Below, one piece after another: positions 35,458 through 64,000 of a stretch of DNA of 64,000 nucleotides; within the stretch, counting starts at the first letter, position 1; each line of letters begins with the position of its first letter. The stretch comes from Tetragonia tetragonoides (Eukaryota > Streptophyta > Magnoliopsida > Caryophyllales > Aizoaceae). Under the pieces are notes generated by a model. The model did not search any database. It was not told the origin of the DNA and saw nothing but the letters and a program-made list of their open reading frames with translations. Made by a program: the position numbers and the translations under genes. Location of the stretch: the NCBI GenBank assembly GCA_038025085.1, contig CM076147.1, forward strand, positions 8,900,001-8,964,000. The letters are read 5' to 3'.

Positions 35458-35713
35458 TAAAAAAATTACCCCAGTGCCTCCAAGAGGCTCCCGCCTAGGC
35501 AGGGTAAGAGGGGGTCGGTTGTACGCAACCTTACCTCTGTGAGAGTCTCACAGAGAGGCTGTTTCCGTTTGACCCGAGATCCGAAGTGTGACGACCATCG
35601 GCAACTTCACAATGAATAAGAAGTGCCGACAGTTTTATGAGCCATTTTGCTTTAGTCTATAACATTCCGAAGCCAAAAAGTAAAGAAACTTTTGGCTCTA
35701 CTGGAAATGGAGC
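35458..35713 (-). mobile_element. Au-like SINE, long form
   Basis: It is bordered by a perfect 20-bp duplication, AGTAGTTGGAACTTTAATAT (35438-35457 and 35714-35733). On the minus strand the body has GGAAACAGCCTCTCTG, GGTAAGGTTGCGTACAA and CCTAGGCGGGAGCCTC, the Au SINE core, then a 3' end GGGGTAA and A/T tail. The 5' head (CCATTTCCAGTAGAGCC) is shared with the copy at 60606-60877. Confidence 0.92.
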
Positions 35714-35849
35714 AGTAGTTGGAACTTTAATATACTATCTAAATTTAGATGATCATCTCTTACATGTCAATCATCTAACATATGTAGAGCAAACATTTGC
35801 TTCATGGTTCATGTTGCTCTTACTAATCATTCCTTGCTACAATATAATA

Positions 35850-36093
35850 CTCCATTCGTTTTAGAAATACCTTAACATTTAGTTTTTTACGGTCTCCAAT
35901 GCACCATTTTGACCTTAAATAATTGTATTTATGTAAATATATAAAAATATGATTTCCCGAATGTACTAATTAAAACGAATCTAACCATAATATTTTTATA
36001 TTGTAAATAATCCTTATATTTTTTCATAAATCAATGTTCAAAGTTTGTAAACTTTTACCACATATGTTAAAGGCTTTTCCGAAACGAATGGAG
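35850..36093. mobile_element. Stowaway MITE 1
   Basis: The ends are CTCCATTCGTTTTAGAAATA and TTTTCCGAAACGAATGGAG, inverted repeats of the Stowaway (Tc1/mariner) type. The left target is TA; the right one has decayed to AA. Confidence 0.75.
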
Positions 36094-36212
36094 AATATTA
36101 TAATTTTTCCTCTCTAATAATTGCATAACTCGCGATTGACCTCCTCCATAAGGACCTAGGATAGAGTTTATGGGGGCGCCCCGAGTAAGCGTATGATAGT
36201 CAACTTCTATTA

Positions 36213-36463
36213 CTCCATCCGTTTCTAAAAAATGGTAACATTTACTTTTTAAATGTCAAACTTTACAAAATTTGACCATTAATTTCGGAAAAAATATAAG
36301 GATTTCCAATGTAAAAATACTATTATTGGATTCGTTTTAATTAGTACTTTCGGAAAATCTATTTTTTATAGTTTATGTATTCATATAAACACAAATATTT
36401 ATGGTTAAAGTAGTACATTGGAAACTGTATAAAAGTAAATGTTATCATTTTTCAGAAACGGAG
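36213..36463. mobile_element. Stowaway MITE 2
   Basis: The ends are CTCCATCCGTTTCTAAAAAA and TTTTTCAGAAACGGAG, with TA on both sides (36211-36212 and 36464-36465). Interior sequence resembles MITE 1 in inverted orientation. It lies about 0.75 kb upstream of the phosphate transporter. Confidence 0.85.
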
Positions 36464-36465
36464 TA

Positions 36466-37205
36466 TATCAATAGAAGATCATGATGGTCGCTGTATCTTT
36501 TGATAAATTTTCCAATGAGAAGGAACACAACAAACTAACAAACGACTTTTGAGTGATATACATATGAGCAAATAGGGACAGAAAAACGTTTGAAATTTCA
36601 ATTGTGGGAGCCACTTTCTGATAGAGAGCTTTTTTTATGCTCTTTTCTTTAAAGGCTTATGCATAATTATTCGCATCTAGAGGGAATTAACACCCTCATT
36701 GTCCTTACACAAGTCAAAGTCTACCCTGATCAGCCTTGTTTGCCTTTCGTTTGAATCATATCAAATTAATTTGTGGAGTATAAAATTAAATAGAATAATC
36801 GTGATGATGATAATACGATCACAGGATAAGATTTAGATGGTAGGTAGCTTGTTTCACTTCTAACTTCTCCTCTCGAATCCCCCATATTTTTTTGTCAACA
36901 AAACGGGAATGGGCAACCACCTATAGTTTGGCCGAGCTAGGCGTTATTGTACTAGCACCCCCATTGTGAAATGTCCAGTCATAGTCCCGAATCCCAAATT
37001 AAGGACCCGATAATAGTCGTAATACAGCCCCACAAATTGAGATAAACAAACACTTAATAAATCCTTGCTTTTCTGATTTTCCAAATGAATCTCACTTGGC
37101 CACTTTCTAAAATTTTCCCATATACCTACCTTCCTGTCTTGTAACAGTTTGTTGTGATCAAATTTAGTTAGAGATTAGTGTAGTGAAATCAGTAAGACAT
37201 AAGAG
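36466..37205. other. Upstream region of the phosphate transporter
   Basis: Probable promoter and 5'UTR of the PHT1 gene. I looked for the phosphate-starvation element GNATATNC and did not find a convincing copy close to the gene. No TATA box could be assigned with confidence. Confidence 0.4.
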
Positions 37206-39055
37206 ATGGCGAGGGTGAAAGTGCTGACAACGCTAGACACAGCAAGAACGCAGTACTACCACTTCAAAGCCATAATCATAGCCGGGATGGGCCTCTTCAC
37301 CGATGCCTATGACCTCTTCTGCATCGCTCCCGTCACCATCCTCATCTCCCACATCTACTACGAAGGTGACGACCACACAATTCCGCCTGTGGTGCTGACT
37401 GCCCTGTTGGGGGTGCCACTCCTAGGCACGGTCATAGGCCAGCTCGTGTTTGGGCGCCTGGGTGACATGGTAGGCCGTAGGAAAGTCTACGGCATTTCAC
37501 TTGCCATCATGGTGGTCACCTCTATGGGCTCGGGTTTCTCCATCTGCACCACCTCAAAGACGTGTGTCCTCGGCAGCTTGGGCCTCTTCAGGTTTCTGCT
37601 GGGTATAGGCATTGGTGGAGACTACCCGCTGTCTGCAGCCATCATGTCCGAGTTTGCTAATAAGCGCACTCGGGGGGCTTTCCTTGCCGCTGTCTTCTCT
37701 ATGCAGGGGTTCGGGATCTTGTTCAGCTCAATGGTGATCATGATTGTCTGTGTTATCTTTGATCGCGCCTCTAATGCCTCCTCGAACCATACCCCCAAGA
37801 CCGCCGACTTGGCTTGGAGGATTATACTCATGATCGGCGCTGTCCCTGCTGCTATCACACTCTACTGGCGTATGATGATGCCTGAAACCCCCAGGTACCT
37901 ATCTTAACTAGTGTTATTATGCCTGTTTAGTTTGTGTGAATGTTCTGTTATAAAGTTAGAAAATATAGACAGAAAAAAACATACATATGTTGGTGACCTT
38001 AGACTGTAGACACTAGACATATATCAACGCGCTAATTGTATTTATTAAGGAATATAACATTGATTGAGGATTACTACTATAGTATTATAGAACAGCGTGT
38101 GCTGTGGCATTTGGAATAAGTGAAGCAGTATCACACTCACGTATTGAAACGCTAATCAAATTCACTTAGGTACACGGCCTTAGTAGCGCACAATGCGGTG
38201 CAAGCAGCCAAGGACATGGAGAAGGTGCTAGAGGTTTCGATGAGCCAAGTCACGGAGGACTCAGTAGAGACCTCAAGCTCAGGTACCCCGCAACCACCAC
38301 CTCTAACTGATTCCTTGACTAATTATCCCCTCTTGTCGAAACAATTCCTTCACCACCATGGGCGAGACCTCTTCGCCTGTGCCATCACATGGTTTCTAGT
38401 GGACATTGTCTTCTACAGCAGTAATCTGTTCCAGTCTCACATCTATGACTTCTTCCTCGATAAGCGCACAGTCAATGCCTTTCAGGACGCCTACAATGTT
38501 GTTAAGCTCCAAGCAATCATCGCTATATGCTCAACAATCCCTGGATACTGGGCTACAGTTTTATGCATCGATCGAATAGGAAGAAGGAAGATTCAGATGA
38601 TGGGTTTTGTTCTCATGGCTGCTGGACTATTCTCCATAGGGGTGCCGTACTCTTACTGGAGTGGGGACAGCACAGGTGTGAGAATAGGATTCATGCTCCT
38701 CTATGGCCTCACATTCTTCTTCTCTAATTTTGGCCCAAACACAACCACTTTCATTGTCCCTGCTGAGCTATTCCCTGCCAGGTTCCGAACCACGTGTCAT
38801 GGTATCTCGGGGGCTGCTGGCAAGGTGGGGGCTATAATCGGCTCCATCGGTTTCCTGTGGGCTTCTCAGAATAACACTTCGCAACAGAATGGTTACCCGA
38901 AAAAAGGGATTGGAATGCAAGGCTCTCTCATCACTCTCGCTGTGATCTCTCTCGCTGGGGCTGTGGTCACTTATTTCCTAACTCCTGAGACCAACGGCAG
39001 ATCCTTGGAAGATAACGAAAAGGAGAATCATGAAGGCAATAGACCTAGTGTTTAA
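37206..39055 (+). CDS. PHT1;8: High-affinity inorganic phosphate transporter, PHT1;8/PHT1;9 type
   Basis: Two exons, 37206-37894 and 38170-39055, join as MPETP-R-YTALVAHN to give 524 residues. This is a major facilitator superfamily H+/phosphate symporter of the plasma membrane. Seen: FTDAYDLFC in the first membrane segment, the PHT1 signature GGDYPLSAAIMSE at residues 137-149, FANKRTRGAF after it, a central hydrophilic loop (about 230-290), and the late motif FIVPAELFPARFRTTCHGIS. About twelve membrane segments fit the hydrophobicity. The intron right after the sixth membrane segment and the AGMGLFTDAYDLFCIAPV start point to the PHT1;8/PHT1;9 branch rather than the intron-poor main group. 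Its position between IDM3-like and XCP2-like genes agrees with PHT1;8 in Arabidopsis. No break or missing key residue was seen. Confidence 0.93.
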
Positions 39056-39528
39056 ATACATACACCTGACATTGAACTCCCTGTTTAATGGTCAATTAGA
39101 GCTTAAGGCTATAGAGACATAGAGTTGTCTTAGATCTTTTGCAACAGGGTTTAAGCCCTGTTTTGTGTGCATATACAGAAGGTCATATGAAAAAAATGTT
39201 GCAGTTCATATCCTAAAGTAGTTCATTTACTGTTGATGTTGAAAACTTGGTTTTGAAATGGATACCGGTAGAGCTGTTAAATAGGTCGTGTTGGATCGTG
39301 TCTTGTTTGGTTTCGTGTAGATTTCAAACATTGACAGATAACTTAAGTATGATGGAAAGTTTTTTTTTTATTTATTTATTGAAACAATAAATCTTCGGTA
39401 TCAGAAAGAAAATACAATATTAGAAGAAATGATAATACATTTGTAACAAACATGCAACAAATCAGAAGCTTGAAATTTCTGTTTTGAGGGGAACTAAAAG
39501 CTGTAAATGGTAGTGAATCTTGTGATGA
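39056..39528. other. Convergent 3' regions of PHT1 and XCP2
   Basis: The two genes face each other; this 473-bp gap holds both 3'UTRs. Nothing else recognised. Confidence 0.5.
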
Positions 39529-41101
<1,573 letters not shown>

Positions 41102-41183
41102 AGTATTAGAACAATGGAAGGATACTTAAGAGAGGATTATTTGTAGGAAATGAGGATGATCACAAACAGGAGAAGTGGCTGAA

Positions 41184-41191
41184 TTTATATA
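41184..41191 (-). promoter_or_regulatory. TATA box of the XCP2-like gene
   Basis: TATATAAA on the minus strand, about 83 bp upstream of the start codon, a normal spacing for a short leader. Confidence 0.6.
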
Positions 41192-41536
41192 GCTAGCTAA
41201 TAAGGTAATCTTCTAATATGTTACACATGAAACAATAGTATAGTTTAATGTCCAATATTAATGTTGCTTTAAAGTAAAGTTGGTGAATTTCTTTGTCTAG
41301 CTAGTATACGGAGTCTTGAAGCTTAGTTCTGACAGTAAGCTTTGAGTCCAAGCACAATTTGTCATGCATTGTCTCCCTTTTACAGCAGAAGTATAGTAGT
41401 AATATGTAACCAATATTAGGCTGGTTATACATGTTGGCTCAAATGAGTGGCTATCTGACAAGATCACAAGAAGTTTTTCTACTTTTTAGAGAGATATCAT
41501 ACATAACTCAAGCCGTCAAGCGTGTTACGGTCCCAA
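41192..41536. other. Upstream region of the XCP2-like gene
   Basis: Presumed promoter. No tracheary-element motif could be assigned by eye. Confidence 0.35.
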
Positions 41537-42350
41537 ATCCAGATTCAAAAAATAAAGAGAATGGACATAAATAGAAAAAAACAAACAAATACATATATGT
41601 ATTGTACATCTGTATAGAATAATGCTTAGCAGACCTGTATAAGGGGGAAACATAGGGAGAGGTACTGAAGGAGTAGATTAATATTTCCAAGTAGAGGTGG
41701 TAATCGGGTGGATCAAGGTCGGTCTGGGTCAAGTCACTTCGGTTTCAAGTTATTTCGGGTTACAAGAGTTTGGAACGACTCGGAGTTAACATACCTGGGT
41801 TATATTGATGTCGGGTTACAGGTCAACTCAGGTTGAATTAGTTCAAATTTCAATTAAGTCGATTCGGATTATTCATTTTTGGGGGCGTATCAAGTCAAGT
41901 TTAATCCATGTTTTAGAGCATATAAAACCAAAAATACTATGAAAACCCAGATTCAAAAAGTAAAGAGAGTGGACAGAATAAACTAAACAAACAAATACAT
42001 ATATGTATTGTACGTATGTATAGAATAATGCTTAGCAGAACTGTATAAGGGGAAAACCTAAGGAGGGGTACAGAAGGAGTAGATTAATACTTCCAAGTAG
42101 AGGTGGTAATTGGACAGATCAAATTCAATTTGAGTCAGGTCACTTCGGCTTCAGTTTACTTTGAGTTACAAGAGTTAGGATCGACTCGGATTTAATAAGG
42201 GTTATTATATTGATATCGGGTTACAGGTCAACTCAGGTTGAATTAGTTCGGATTTTAATTAAGTCGATTCGGATTACTTATTTCTGGGGTCTTATCAAAT
42301 CTAGTTTAATCCATGTTTTAAAGCCTATTAAGTCAAAAATAATATGAATA
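41537..42350. repeat. Tandem duplication of a 408-bp unit
   Basis: Two adjacent copies (about 41537-41944 and 41945-42350) share CCAGATTCAAAAA, ACATATATGTATTGTAC, AGAATAATGCTTAGCAGA and GGTTACAGGTCAACTCAGGT. Each includes a segment beginning AGAGGTGGTAAT, which resembles an hAT-type element end. No TIR pair was fixed. Confidence 0.8.
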
Positions 42351-42947
42351 TTTGAATTTTGACGTGGAAAAATGTCAAAATCAAACATTACATGTATTAG
42401 TGAGTATCTTTTCAATTATTTTCGATATTAAATTATTGTGAGTTGGATATATTTCAGGTTTTGGGTAGCCTTGATTCGGGTTCACTTTGCTTTCGGGTTA
42501 TTTCTTATCACGTGTTATCAATTTCAGGTCAATTTGAGTGTTATTAAGGGATCTGTTCCCAATAATTATAATTGAAACATTATCAAGGGTCGGGCAGGTC
42601 CAATATCGAAAAATTCGGGTAAGTTATCTCGACTCTGGTCGAAATCTCATATAAATAAACAAAGAAAAATCAACTGGAATTTAAAAAAACATTAGTCATC
42701 ACTAGTATACCAATTGAAATTTCCGTAATAACTTGTAGACCCCTTAAGCGAGGGCTGACATAGTAAACATATGTCTGATCTGTATTACTTATCAATATAC
42801 AGAAATTCAGACAGAGATAACCATAAATCCTTTCTATTGAAAATAACCAAAGCAAATTGCAATATAACAAGAAAACTAAAACAGCACAATCTAAAACTCT
42901 ATTTTAGTCGATGATGCCTATTTCTCCATCCTAATTCCCAAGCCTCT
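42351..42947. other. Spacer and SEC61 beta 3' region
   Basis: More GGGTT/TCGGGT-rich repeat debris to about 42640, then probable 3'UTR of the minus-strand SEC61 beta gene. Confidence 0.4.
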
Positions 42948-43175
42948 TCAGTTCTTTCCTTGCCTCAAGGCCCACAAATTAATAGCATGAAGTATGACAA
43001 CAATGGAAATAAACCCAAAACTCATCATAATAACAGCCATTGGTGAAATCTTCCATCCTGGAGAATCATCTGTGTAGAACTGGAGCATAGGCCCCGGAAC
43101 CCCTGCTCGATTCGCCCCTGCGCCACTAGTAGTAGTCCTGGCACGTCGGGTGACAACTTGAGGTCCTGTTGCCAT
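42948..43175 (-). CDS. SEC61B: Protein transport protein Sec61 subunit beta
   Basis: A single coding exon of 75 residues. The N-terminus is a short Arg/Thr/Gly-rich cytosolic part ([16 protein letters not shown]). The hallmark [17 protein letters not shown] comes next, then one membrane segment (about 44-64, [19 protein letters not shown]) and a short tail. It is a tail-anchored component of the ER Sec61 translocon. The C-terminal end (LWALRQGKN) differs from what I remember of other plant forms. The acceptor TTTACAG lies two bases before the ATG, so a leader intron (43178-43777) with an upstream noncoding exon ending CAAG/GTAATT is likely. Confidence 0.92.
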   Translation of the reverse strand: MATGPQVVTRRARTTTSGAGANRAGVPGPMLQFYTDDSPGWKISPMAVIMMSFGFISIVVILHAINLWALRQGKN

Positions 43176-43983
43176 ATCTGTAAAGGGTAAACCACATAAC
43201 AGGTTAGCTCAAGTACGTAGATTAATTAGATTTTAGACATTCCTTTTTGATGTAATACTAGTATTGGATTTAATTAATTAACAATAATTCTATAGGTCAC
43301 CAGTGGAGACACTAAAATTAAACGAGTCTCAAATAGTAAGCGTTGACTAAAAATCTCTGTCACCACTGCGGACCTAATATGGTTACATGAAACTCAAATT
43401 TGTAATATTAATGGTATACGAAGAGCAACTCCACATGAAACCCTTCAATTAATGGTATAGCTCCCTAAAAACATATACTTTATGCTACTACAATATTACT
43501 TAGCCTAAAGAGCTACAGTCGAGCAACTTCAAATAATACTAGATTTTGTAGGTTTTTTTTTTTTTTTTTTTTTTTTTGGATAACTAATTCGGCATATTCT
43601 TTATTAGTAATCAAGAAATTCGAGTACAAGTTCGAAGTCATACAAAGAACGAACGCTAGGACATACATACAAGTTATATACCATGCATATATATATAATC
43701 GCTTCAATGAACTATAGGATGAACAGAATTAAAAGAGTGATTAATAACCAAAGAAATAATCAAAAGGGTTTAATTACCTTGATATATACTGAGTACTGAC
43801 GCAAGAACTAATACACCAGCTTCAACGAACGATCGACGTCGGAAAAAGAACCAAGCTAGAACTGCTAAGTAATTGAGGAAGGAAGGAACCTCGTTAATTA
43901 AGACAAGTAGTACAAAATTTCAAAGAGATCACCTCAACAACTTCTCAATATGCATCTATTACTTACGTATTCCCATGGAAGTG

Positions 43984-43992
43984 TATTTATAG
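43984..43992 (-). promoter_or_regulatory. TATA box of SEC61 beta
   Basis: CTATAAATA on the minus strand, about 0.2 kb upstream of the putative leader donor (43778). This places the start of transcription near 43950. Confidence 0.55.
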
Positions 43993-44111
43993 AGCTCTAA
44001 AACAAATTTTAGAGGTTAAACACAAGGACATTTATTACCAATCCTAATCGTAGTACTAATCCTTATCCTAATCGTAATCCTACGATAACTTGAGAACAAC
44101 TAGGAAATAGG

Positions 44112-44115
<4 letters not shown>

Positions 44116-44155
<40 letters not shown>
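44116..44155. repeat. (TA)n microsatellite
   Basis: About 19 TA units just upstream of the SEC61 beta promoter. Confidence 0.9.
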
Positions 44156-44157
<2 letters not shown>

Positions 44158-44660
44158 CTTTTATTTTTATTTTTGAGGGGGTCCTATAAATATTACGGTA
44201 AGAAAGAATTTAGCGGCTGGGGTTTTGAGGAATTTAAGCTCAATATGGGAATTTGGTATATAGTTCTCGTAGTAATTTAGTTGGAATCAAACTGTTTTTT
44301 GGCTGTTTAATGTTTAGCCGGTATTAAACTGCTTTTAATTGGAAAATAACAATTTGGTTGAAATTAAACCCAGCAAGTTGCTTTTTGTTTCGATAAAAAT
44401 ATAATTACTTTTGCTGCTGGTTTACTTATGCGACTATTTACTACGAAGTATACGAGTATTGCTCTCTCACAAAATCTCGTATGAGGCGACCTTAAAGTGA
44501 GACCCTCTCATATAGAGGTAGCCTCACATTGAGGCAGCCTCCTACAATACTTATTGTTGCTCTCTTCGCTCCTTCCTCGCACATCGTCATATCGATCATG
44601 GCTTATATTTAATTAAGTGGATACTATTCCTTTGAATTCTAAAAAAAAAAAATTACAAGT

Positions 44661-45300
44661 TTAGTATATACTACGAGTAGTATAGTACCCCTTATTTTTT
44701 TTTTCCCCAACTTTTAACTCACAAATTAAAATCTGCTCATAGATCAAGTATCCCACTAAGCGTCGATATTGTTCAGAGTCATCTAGAAAGGCTCCATCTG
44801 CCGGTGCCAACTTGTGGTGTTGCTTAAGAGGAAAATCTGCAGATTTCGCCCCTAACAAAACAAGCTTCAAAGGTAATGTCCAACGTGTATTTCTTGTTGA
44901 GATGGAAACAAACGTTCAGGACTATGAGCAACTTTAATGCCCAAAAAATATTTCAAAACCCCCAAGTCTTTCATATGAAAGCATTTGTTCAAATAAGTGT
45001 TTATTCTTTAGATTGCAGAACTGTCATTATTGCCAGGAAAAATCAAATCATGTACATACACCAGAACATGCAGATCAATAGCACCATTGCGATAGGAAAA
45101 CAATGAATAGTCCGAGTACGATTGTTTGAAGCCATATATAACGCTTCAGAGCTGGCCTCAATTTAGCAAACCAACATCTAGGAGCTTGCCTCAACCCATG
45201 ATCAGCTTTTCTTTGAGAAATCAGTCGAGTGAAACTTCTTTTCGGAACAAGCTCTATGCAAATTTCATCCCCTCAAATAAGCAGTTGAGCTGAAGTTCTA
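44661..45300 (-). pseudogene. Ty1/copia retrotransposon reverse transcriptase remnant
   Basis: In minus-strand order the pieces are: LRQAPRCWFAKL (from about 45200), VHDLIFPGNN (the YVDD-type catalytic loop, degraded), FHMKDLGVLKYFLGIKVAHS, and LAPADGAFLDDSEQYRRLVGYLIY at 44661-44870. This is the usual order along a copia RVT_2 domain. Frameshifts and stops break the frame, and no LTRs, integrase or gag were found. Confidence 0.8.
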
Positions 45301-46130
45301 GATATTGTATCATATGTTTTGATTTGATACATATTACTTTTAATATGATGCACTTCCTGATATTCATACTCAAACTATAATACACAAATTGAGCAATGTT
45401 TCTAATACACAAATATAGTTGTACGTGACCTATAATGAGTTCGGCCTCTTCAATACGTATATAAATATAGTATCCCTTTCGGCCTCTGCAATATGTATAA
45501 ATCTATTTTGCCAATTTAATTTCAAATTTAAGTATATTATTCTTGCATGATTTAAGTATTTAAGCAAGGATACTTGTATCAATTGTTTTTTTTTTTTCAG
45601 AACTTATATTAGCAGTAGAATAGAACTCAGATACTCATTCATAAAAACTTATCTCCCCTCTTCCAATCCTAATAAGTGTAATACGTATAGCATCCAAATA
45701 CAATTTTTCCTGAAATTAAAGTCGGCAAATATGTCTATAAATTCGCATAGGGACATCAATTAATTATTGGTTAAAGTCAATAATATTGTCAATCAACCCA
45801 TTTTCATTATTTTGCGCATCCCACGGGTTTGATAACTAGTTTTTTTAAATTCTAGATGAATGATTTGAATTTAAAATAAATAAATATAGATATGGCTCCA
45901 CACGATACCTATCTGATTCGTTGCCAACCCTAAACTGAACAAAACCATAAGAATCAAAGACGTTGCACACCGGGTGCAGTCGTTGGATTTCTACATGAAA
46001 TTGTGAAGCTGCAATTTTACCAGTACAAAAAATTCATTCATCTGCATCTGACATTACAAAGTCCGAGTCAAAGCCAGGTTCCTCCTACTTAAGGATATCC
46101 GGTTTACCCAGAAAGAAGCAACTACAACAA
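45301..46130. other. Spacer and RRC1 3' region
   Basis: AT-rich spacer, with the 3'UTR of the minus-strand RRC1 gene expected next to 46130. Nothing else recognised. Confidence 0.4.
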
Positions 46131-61753
<15,623 letters not shown>

Positions 61754-62040
61754 CTGCCAATTGGGGACCACAATTTAACTCCAAAAGCAAGAGTGTATAG
61801 GCGACACAGTCAAGAAATCCACAAAAATAGCAAATCACACTATCAAAACTAGAATAACAACAGAACTTACGAACCTATGTGAATACCACCTAGGACATGG
61901 TCTAGGAAGTCAATATATACACAATCTCACCCTTGAGAAGATGGAATTTTTTGCTAGACATTAAGAGGTTATCCTCGATGATTTGTAGGAAATTATCCAA
62001 AAAACCCAACCACACTCTTGTCATCACAGAAAAGAAAAGA

Positions 62041-62335
62041 AAAAAATTGCTCCCCCACCCCTCCTCCCGCCCAATAAGTTTCTTTGTTGTACATCCATCT
62101 ACTTTGCTACAAGAAGTGGCCAATAAAAAAATGGTGTCCCCTGTAATATAGTCGAAGAAAGAAGGTCATCAAGGTTGTCATCAAAGAAATAAAAAATTGC
62201 TCCCCCATCCTTCCTGCCCCAAGAAATTTCTTTGTTGTACAGCCATCTACTTTGCTACCACAAGGATGACTCAAGAAGTGTCCAGGAGAAAAATTGGTGT
62301 CCCTTGTAATATAGTTTTAAAAAAGAAGGGCGCTT
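62041..62335. repeat. Local tandem duplication, about 150-bp unit
   Basis: Two copies share AATTGCTCCCCCA, TTTCTTTGTTGTACA, CATCTACTTTGCTAC and TGTAATATAGT, starting near 62045 and 62196. Confidence 0.75.
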
Positions 62336-63359
62336 CAATAAAATGGATAAGCGCTAAAGGCAAAACGATTAACTCCTCTACACAATAATATTTTGGAAAA
62401 CAATTACTTGGCAAAAGGAAAGAAGAACTTGCGCTCTAAATTTAATTTACACCGAAAAGCATACGAGTGAGGAAATCTGTCGAAGCATCCCAACATCCAT
62501 TCTTTTGGAGACCATTTCTTCAGTGACATTGTGCCAGATGGAATTAATTTCCAAACGGAACTAGGCTAGCTTATAGAAGCACCCAACCAACTCATAGGCT
62601 TACCAGAGATCAAAATGAAGAAACAATTACAGAAAGGCAGCCCCTTTCCAAACTTTGTCTACCTAACCTCAAAACCCATTTTGTAGATGAGAAAAAGTAC
62701 ACAACAAGAGAGGACTACATACCCTCTAGGAGGGAGCTATTTACATGTTAGCCCAATAATGTTAGATCTCTGAAATAGAGCAACTCCTAAAAGCCCCTAC
62801 CTCCTTAGTCCTTAGAGAGGATAATCTCAACACCTTTTGACTCCATGACTTCATCTAAAAGGCTTCAATGGACTCTATAACAGCCCTTCTCACATCTAAC
62901 TTCAAATAATTGCCCTTATGCTTCCTCCTAAGCACATTGCCAACCACCTCTATTGTCACTCAGGCGCCTCTACATTTTGTCAACCCTTCAAAATAAAACT
63001 TTGACCAAAATAATCATATCATAAAGGAGCTTGATAAAATAGTTTGTCTGTAAAATGAGCTGGAGCATATGAAATTATGAATCATTTTGGTGTGATGATT
63101 TAAATATATGAATAAACCATCTATAAACTGAAATTTTGATCTTAGGATTTGGCATACTCTAAATTATAACAATGTTTCATTTAGAAAAAGAGTATAAAAA
63201 TGAGTTAAATATTTTCAAACTCAATAAAAACCCAAGTGTTAAGAAAAGTGACATTCCTCCATACTTACCTAGCATTTGAATCACCAAATGTAATGATCAT
63301 TCTTTATAAATCGAGCATAAGGAAAATAAGTCTCCTGGTATTTCTTCATAGGATATGGT

Positions 63360-63470
63360 GTACCCGAATTACTTATTAACTGAATTACTTATTAATAACA
63401 TCAAGTATACCCAAATTACTTATTAACAACATCAAGTATATCCGAATAACTTATTAACAACATATATGCC
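63360..63470. repeat. Tandem repeat of about 31 bp
   Basis: ACTTATTAACAACATCAAGT and close variants occur three to four times in succession. Confidence 0.8.
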
Positions 63471-63681
63471 AAGAATAGGATTGCAAGTGGACCAATAGAC
63501 TCCCTATAGGCTCGCAAACAAGCTCGGTCAAAACTCGTTCATGCGTAAACGAACCAAGCTTGACTCATTTATGTTAGCAAACAAGATCATTTAAAAGCTG
63601 GTTTAGCTTTGGTTCAAGCTTATTTCAAGCTCTATTATATTCTTATTATTAATCTCAATATATTCAAAATATCAATAATGT

Positions 63682-63710
<29 letters not shown>
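63682..63710. repeat. (GT)n microsatellite
   Basis: About 14 GT units. Confidence 0.95.
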
Positions 63711-63713
<3 letters not shown>

Positions 63714-64000
63714 GGCTCATATAAAAACCTTACTTAGCATAAAAACTTTACAGAAGACAAAATCTTTACAACAACGTACGGTTCATTGTCATGGAGGCAC
63801 AAATTCATTACTTGATGACTGTAGATTCATCATTTATTTGTTTTTAGATAGGAAAGATTCATCAATCATTTTAATCTACATATTCATTACATTAGTACTG
63901 TAGTGTCATCCATTTAACAAAAAAACATACTATTTAAAACGTTATTGAATCTCCACATTTATCGATGAATTTACAGTGATAGAACAATGAATATGCATGT

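Larger units (their letters stand above)
62340..64000. other. No gene recognised; probable RRC1 first-intron or upstream region
   Basis: The N-terminal exons of RRC1 should lie on the minus strand from here on, but none was recognised. Around 62700-62950 there is LINE-like sequence. The rest is AT-rich. Confidence 0.35.

Noticed and set aside
36777..36790. TATA-like GTATAAAATTA as the PHT1 promoter
   Set aside because: It lies more than 400 bp upstream of the start codon with no leader intron seen, so it cannot be assigned to the gene.

Overview
The window is nuclear DNA of a flowering plant, most likely a eudicot. Its genes are split by GT-AG introns, its families are plant-specific (AHL, PHT1, XCP, RRC1), and the intergenic space is AT-rich and full of SINEs, MITEs, LINE and copia debris and microsatellites. 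The species cannot be named from the sequence alone.

Layout. 1-7.5 kb is gene-poor: a LINE RNase H fragment, a decayed TORTIFOLIA1-like fragment, and a 2.1 kb element with long terminal inverted repeats that has itself been hit by a SINE and an hAT-type MITE. 7.5-16.2 kb (+) is an AT-hook/PPC DNA-binding gene (AHL10-like, five coding exons plus a 5'UTR intron). 17-25 kb is a repeat region: a LINE remnant, an F-box pseudogene split by a transposon with intact 8-bp target duplications, and a 1 kb tandem duplication containing an hAT element. 25.8-29.1 kb (-) is an SDR42E-type 3-beta-HSD-like dehydrogenase. 33.7-34.5 kb (+) is a short IDM3-like alpha-crystallin-domain gene. 37.2-39.1 kb (+) is a PHT1;8/9-type phosphate transporter, and 39.5-41.1 kb (-) an XCP2-like papain protease. 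42.9-43.2 kb (-) is SEC61 beta. 44.7-45.3 kb holds a copia pol remnant. From 46.1 kb to at least 61.75 kb (-) lies RRC1/SR140, a splicing factor of the U2 snRNP-associated type; 14 coding exons are recognised and its 5' exons were not found. Its introns hold SINEs, LINE pieces and nested DNA transposons.

The genes are ordinary housekeeping and regulatory loci and do not form a pathway. Two gene groups match small Arabidopsis blocks as I remember them: AHL10-SDR (At2g33620-At2g33630) and XCP2-PHT1;8-IDM3 (At1g20850-At1g20870). I found no new multi-gene system. The most informative signals are the transposon junctions: more than ten elements can be delimited by target-site duplications, and one nested insertion is proven by an unoccupied homologous site elsewhere in the window.
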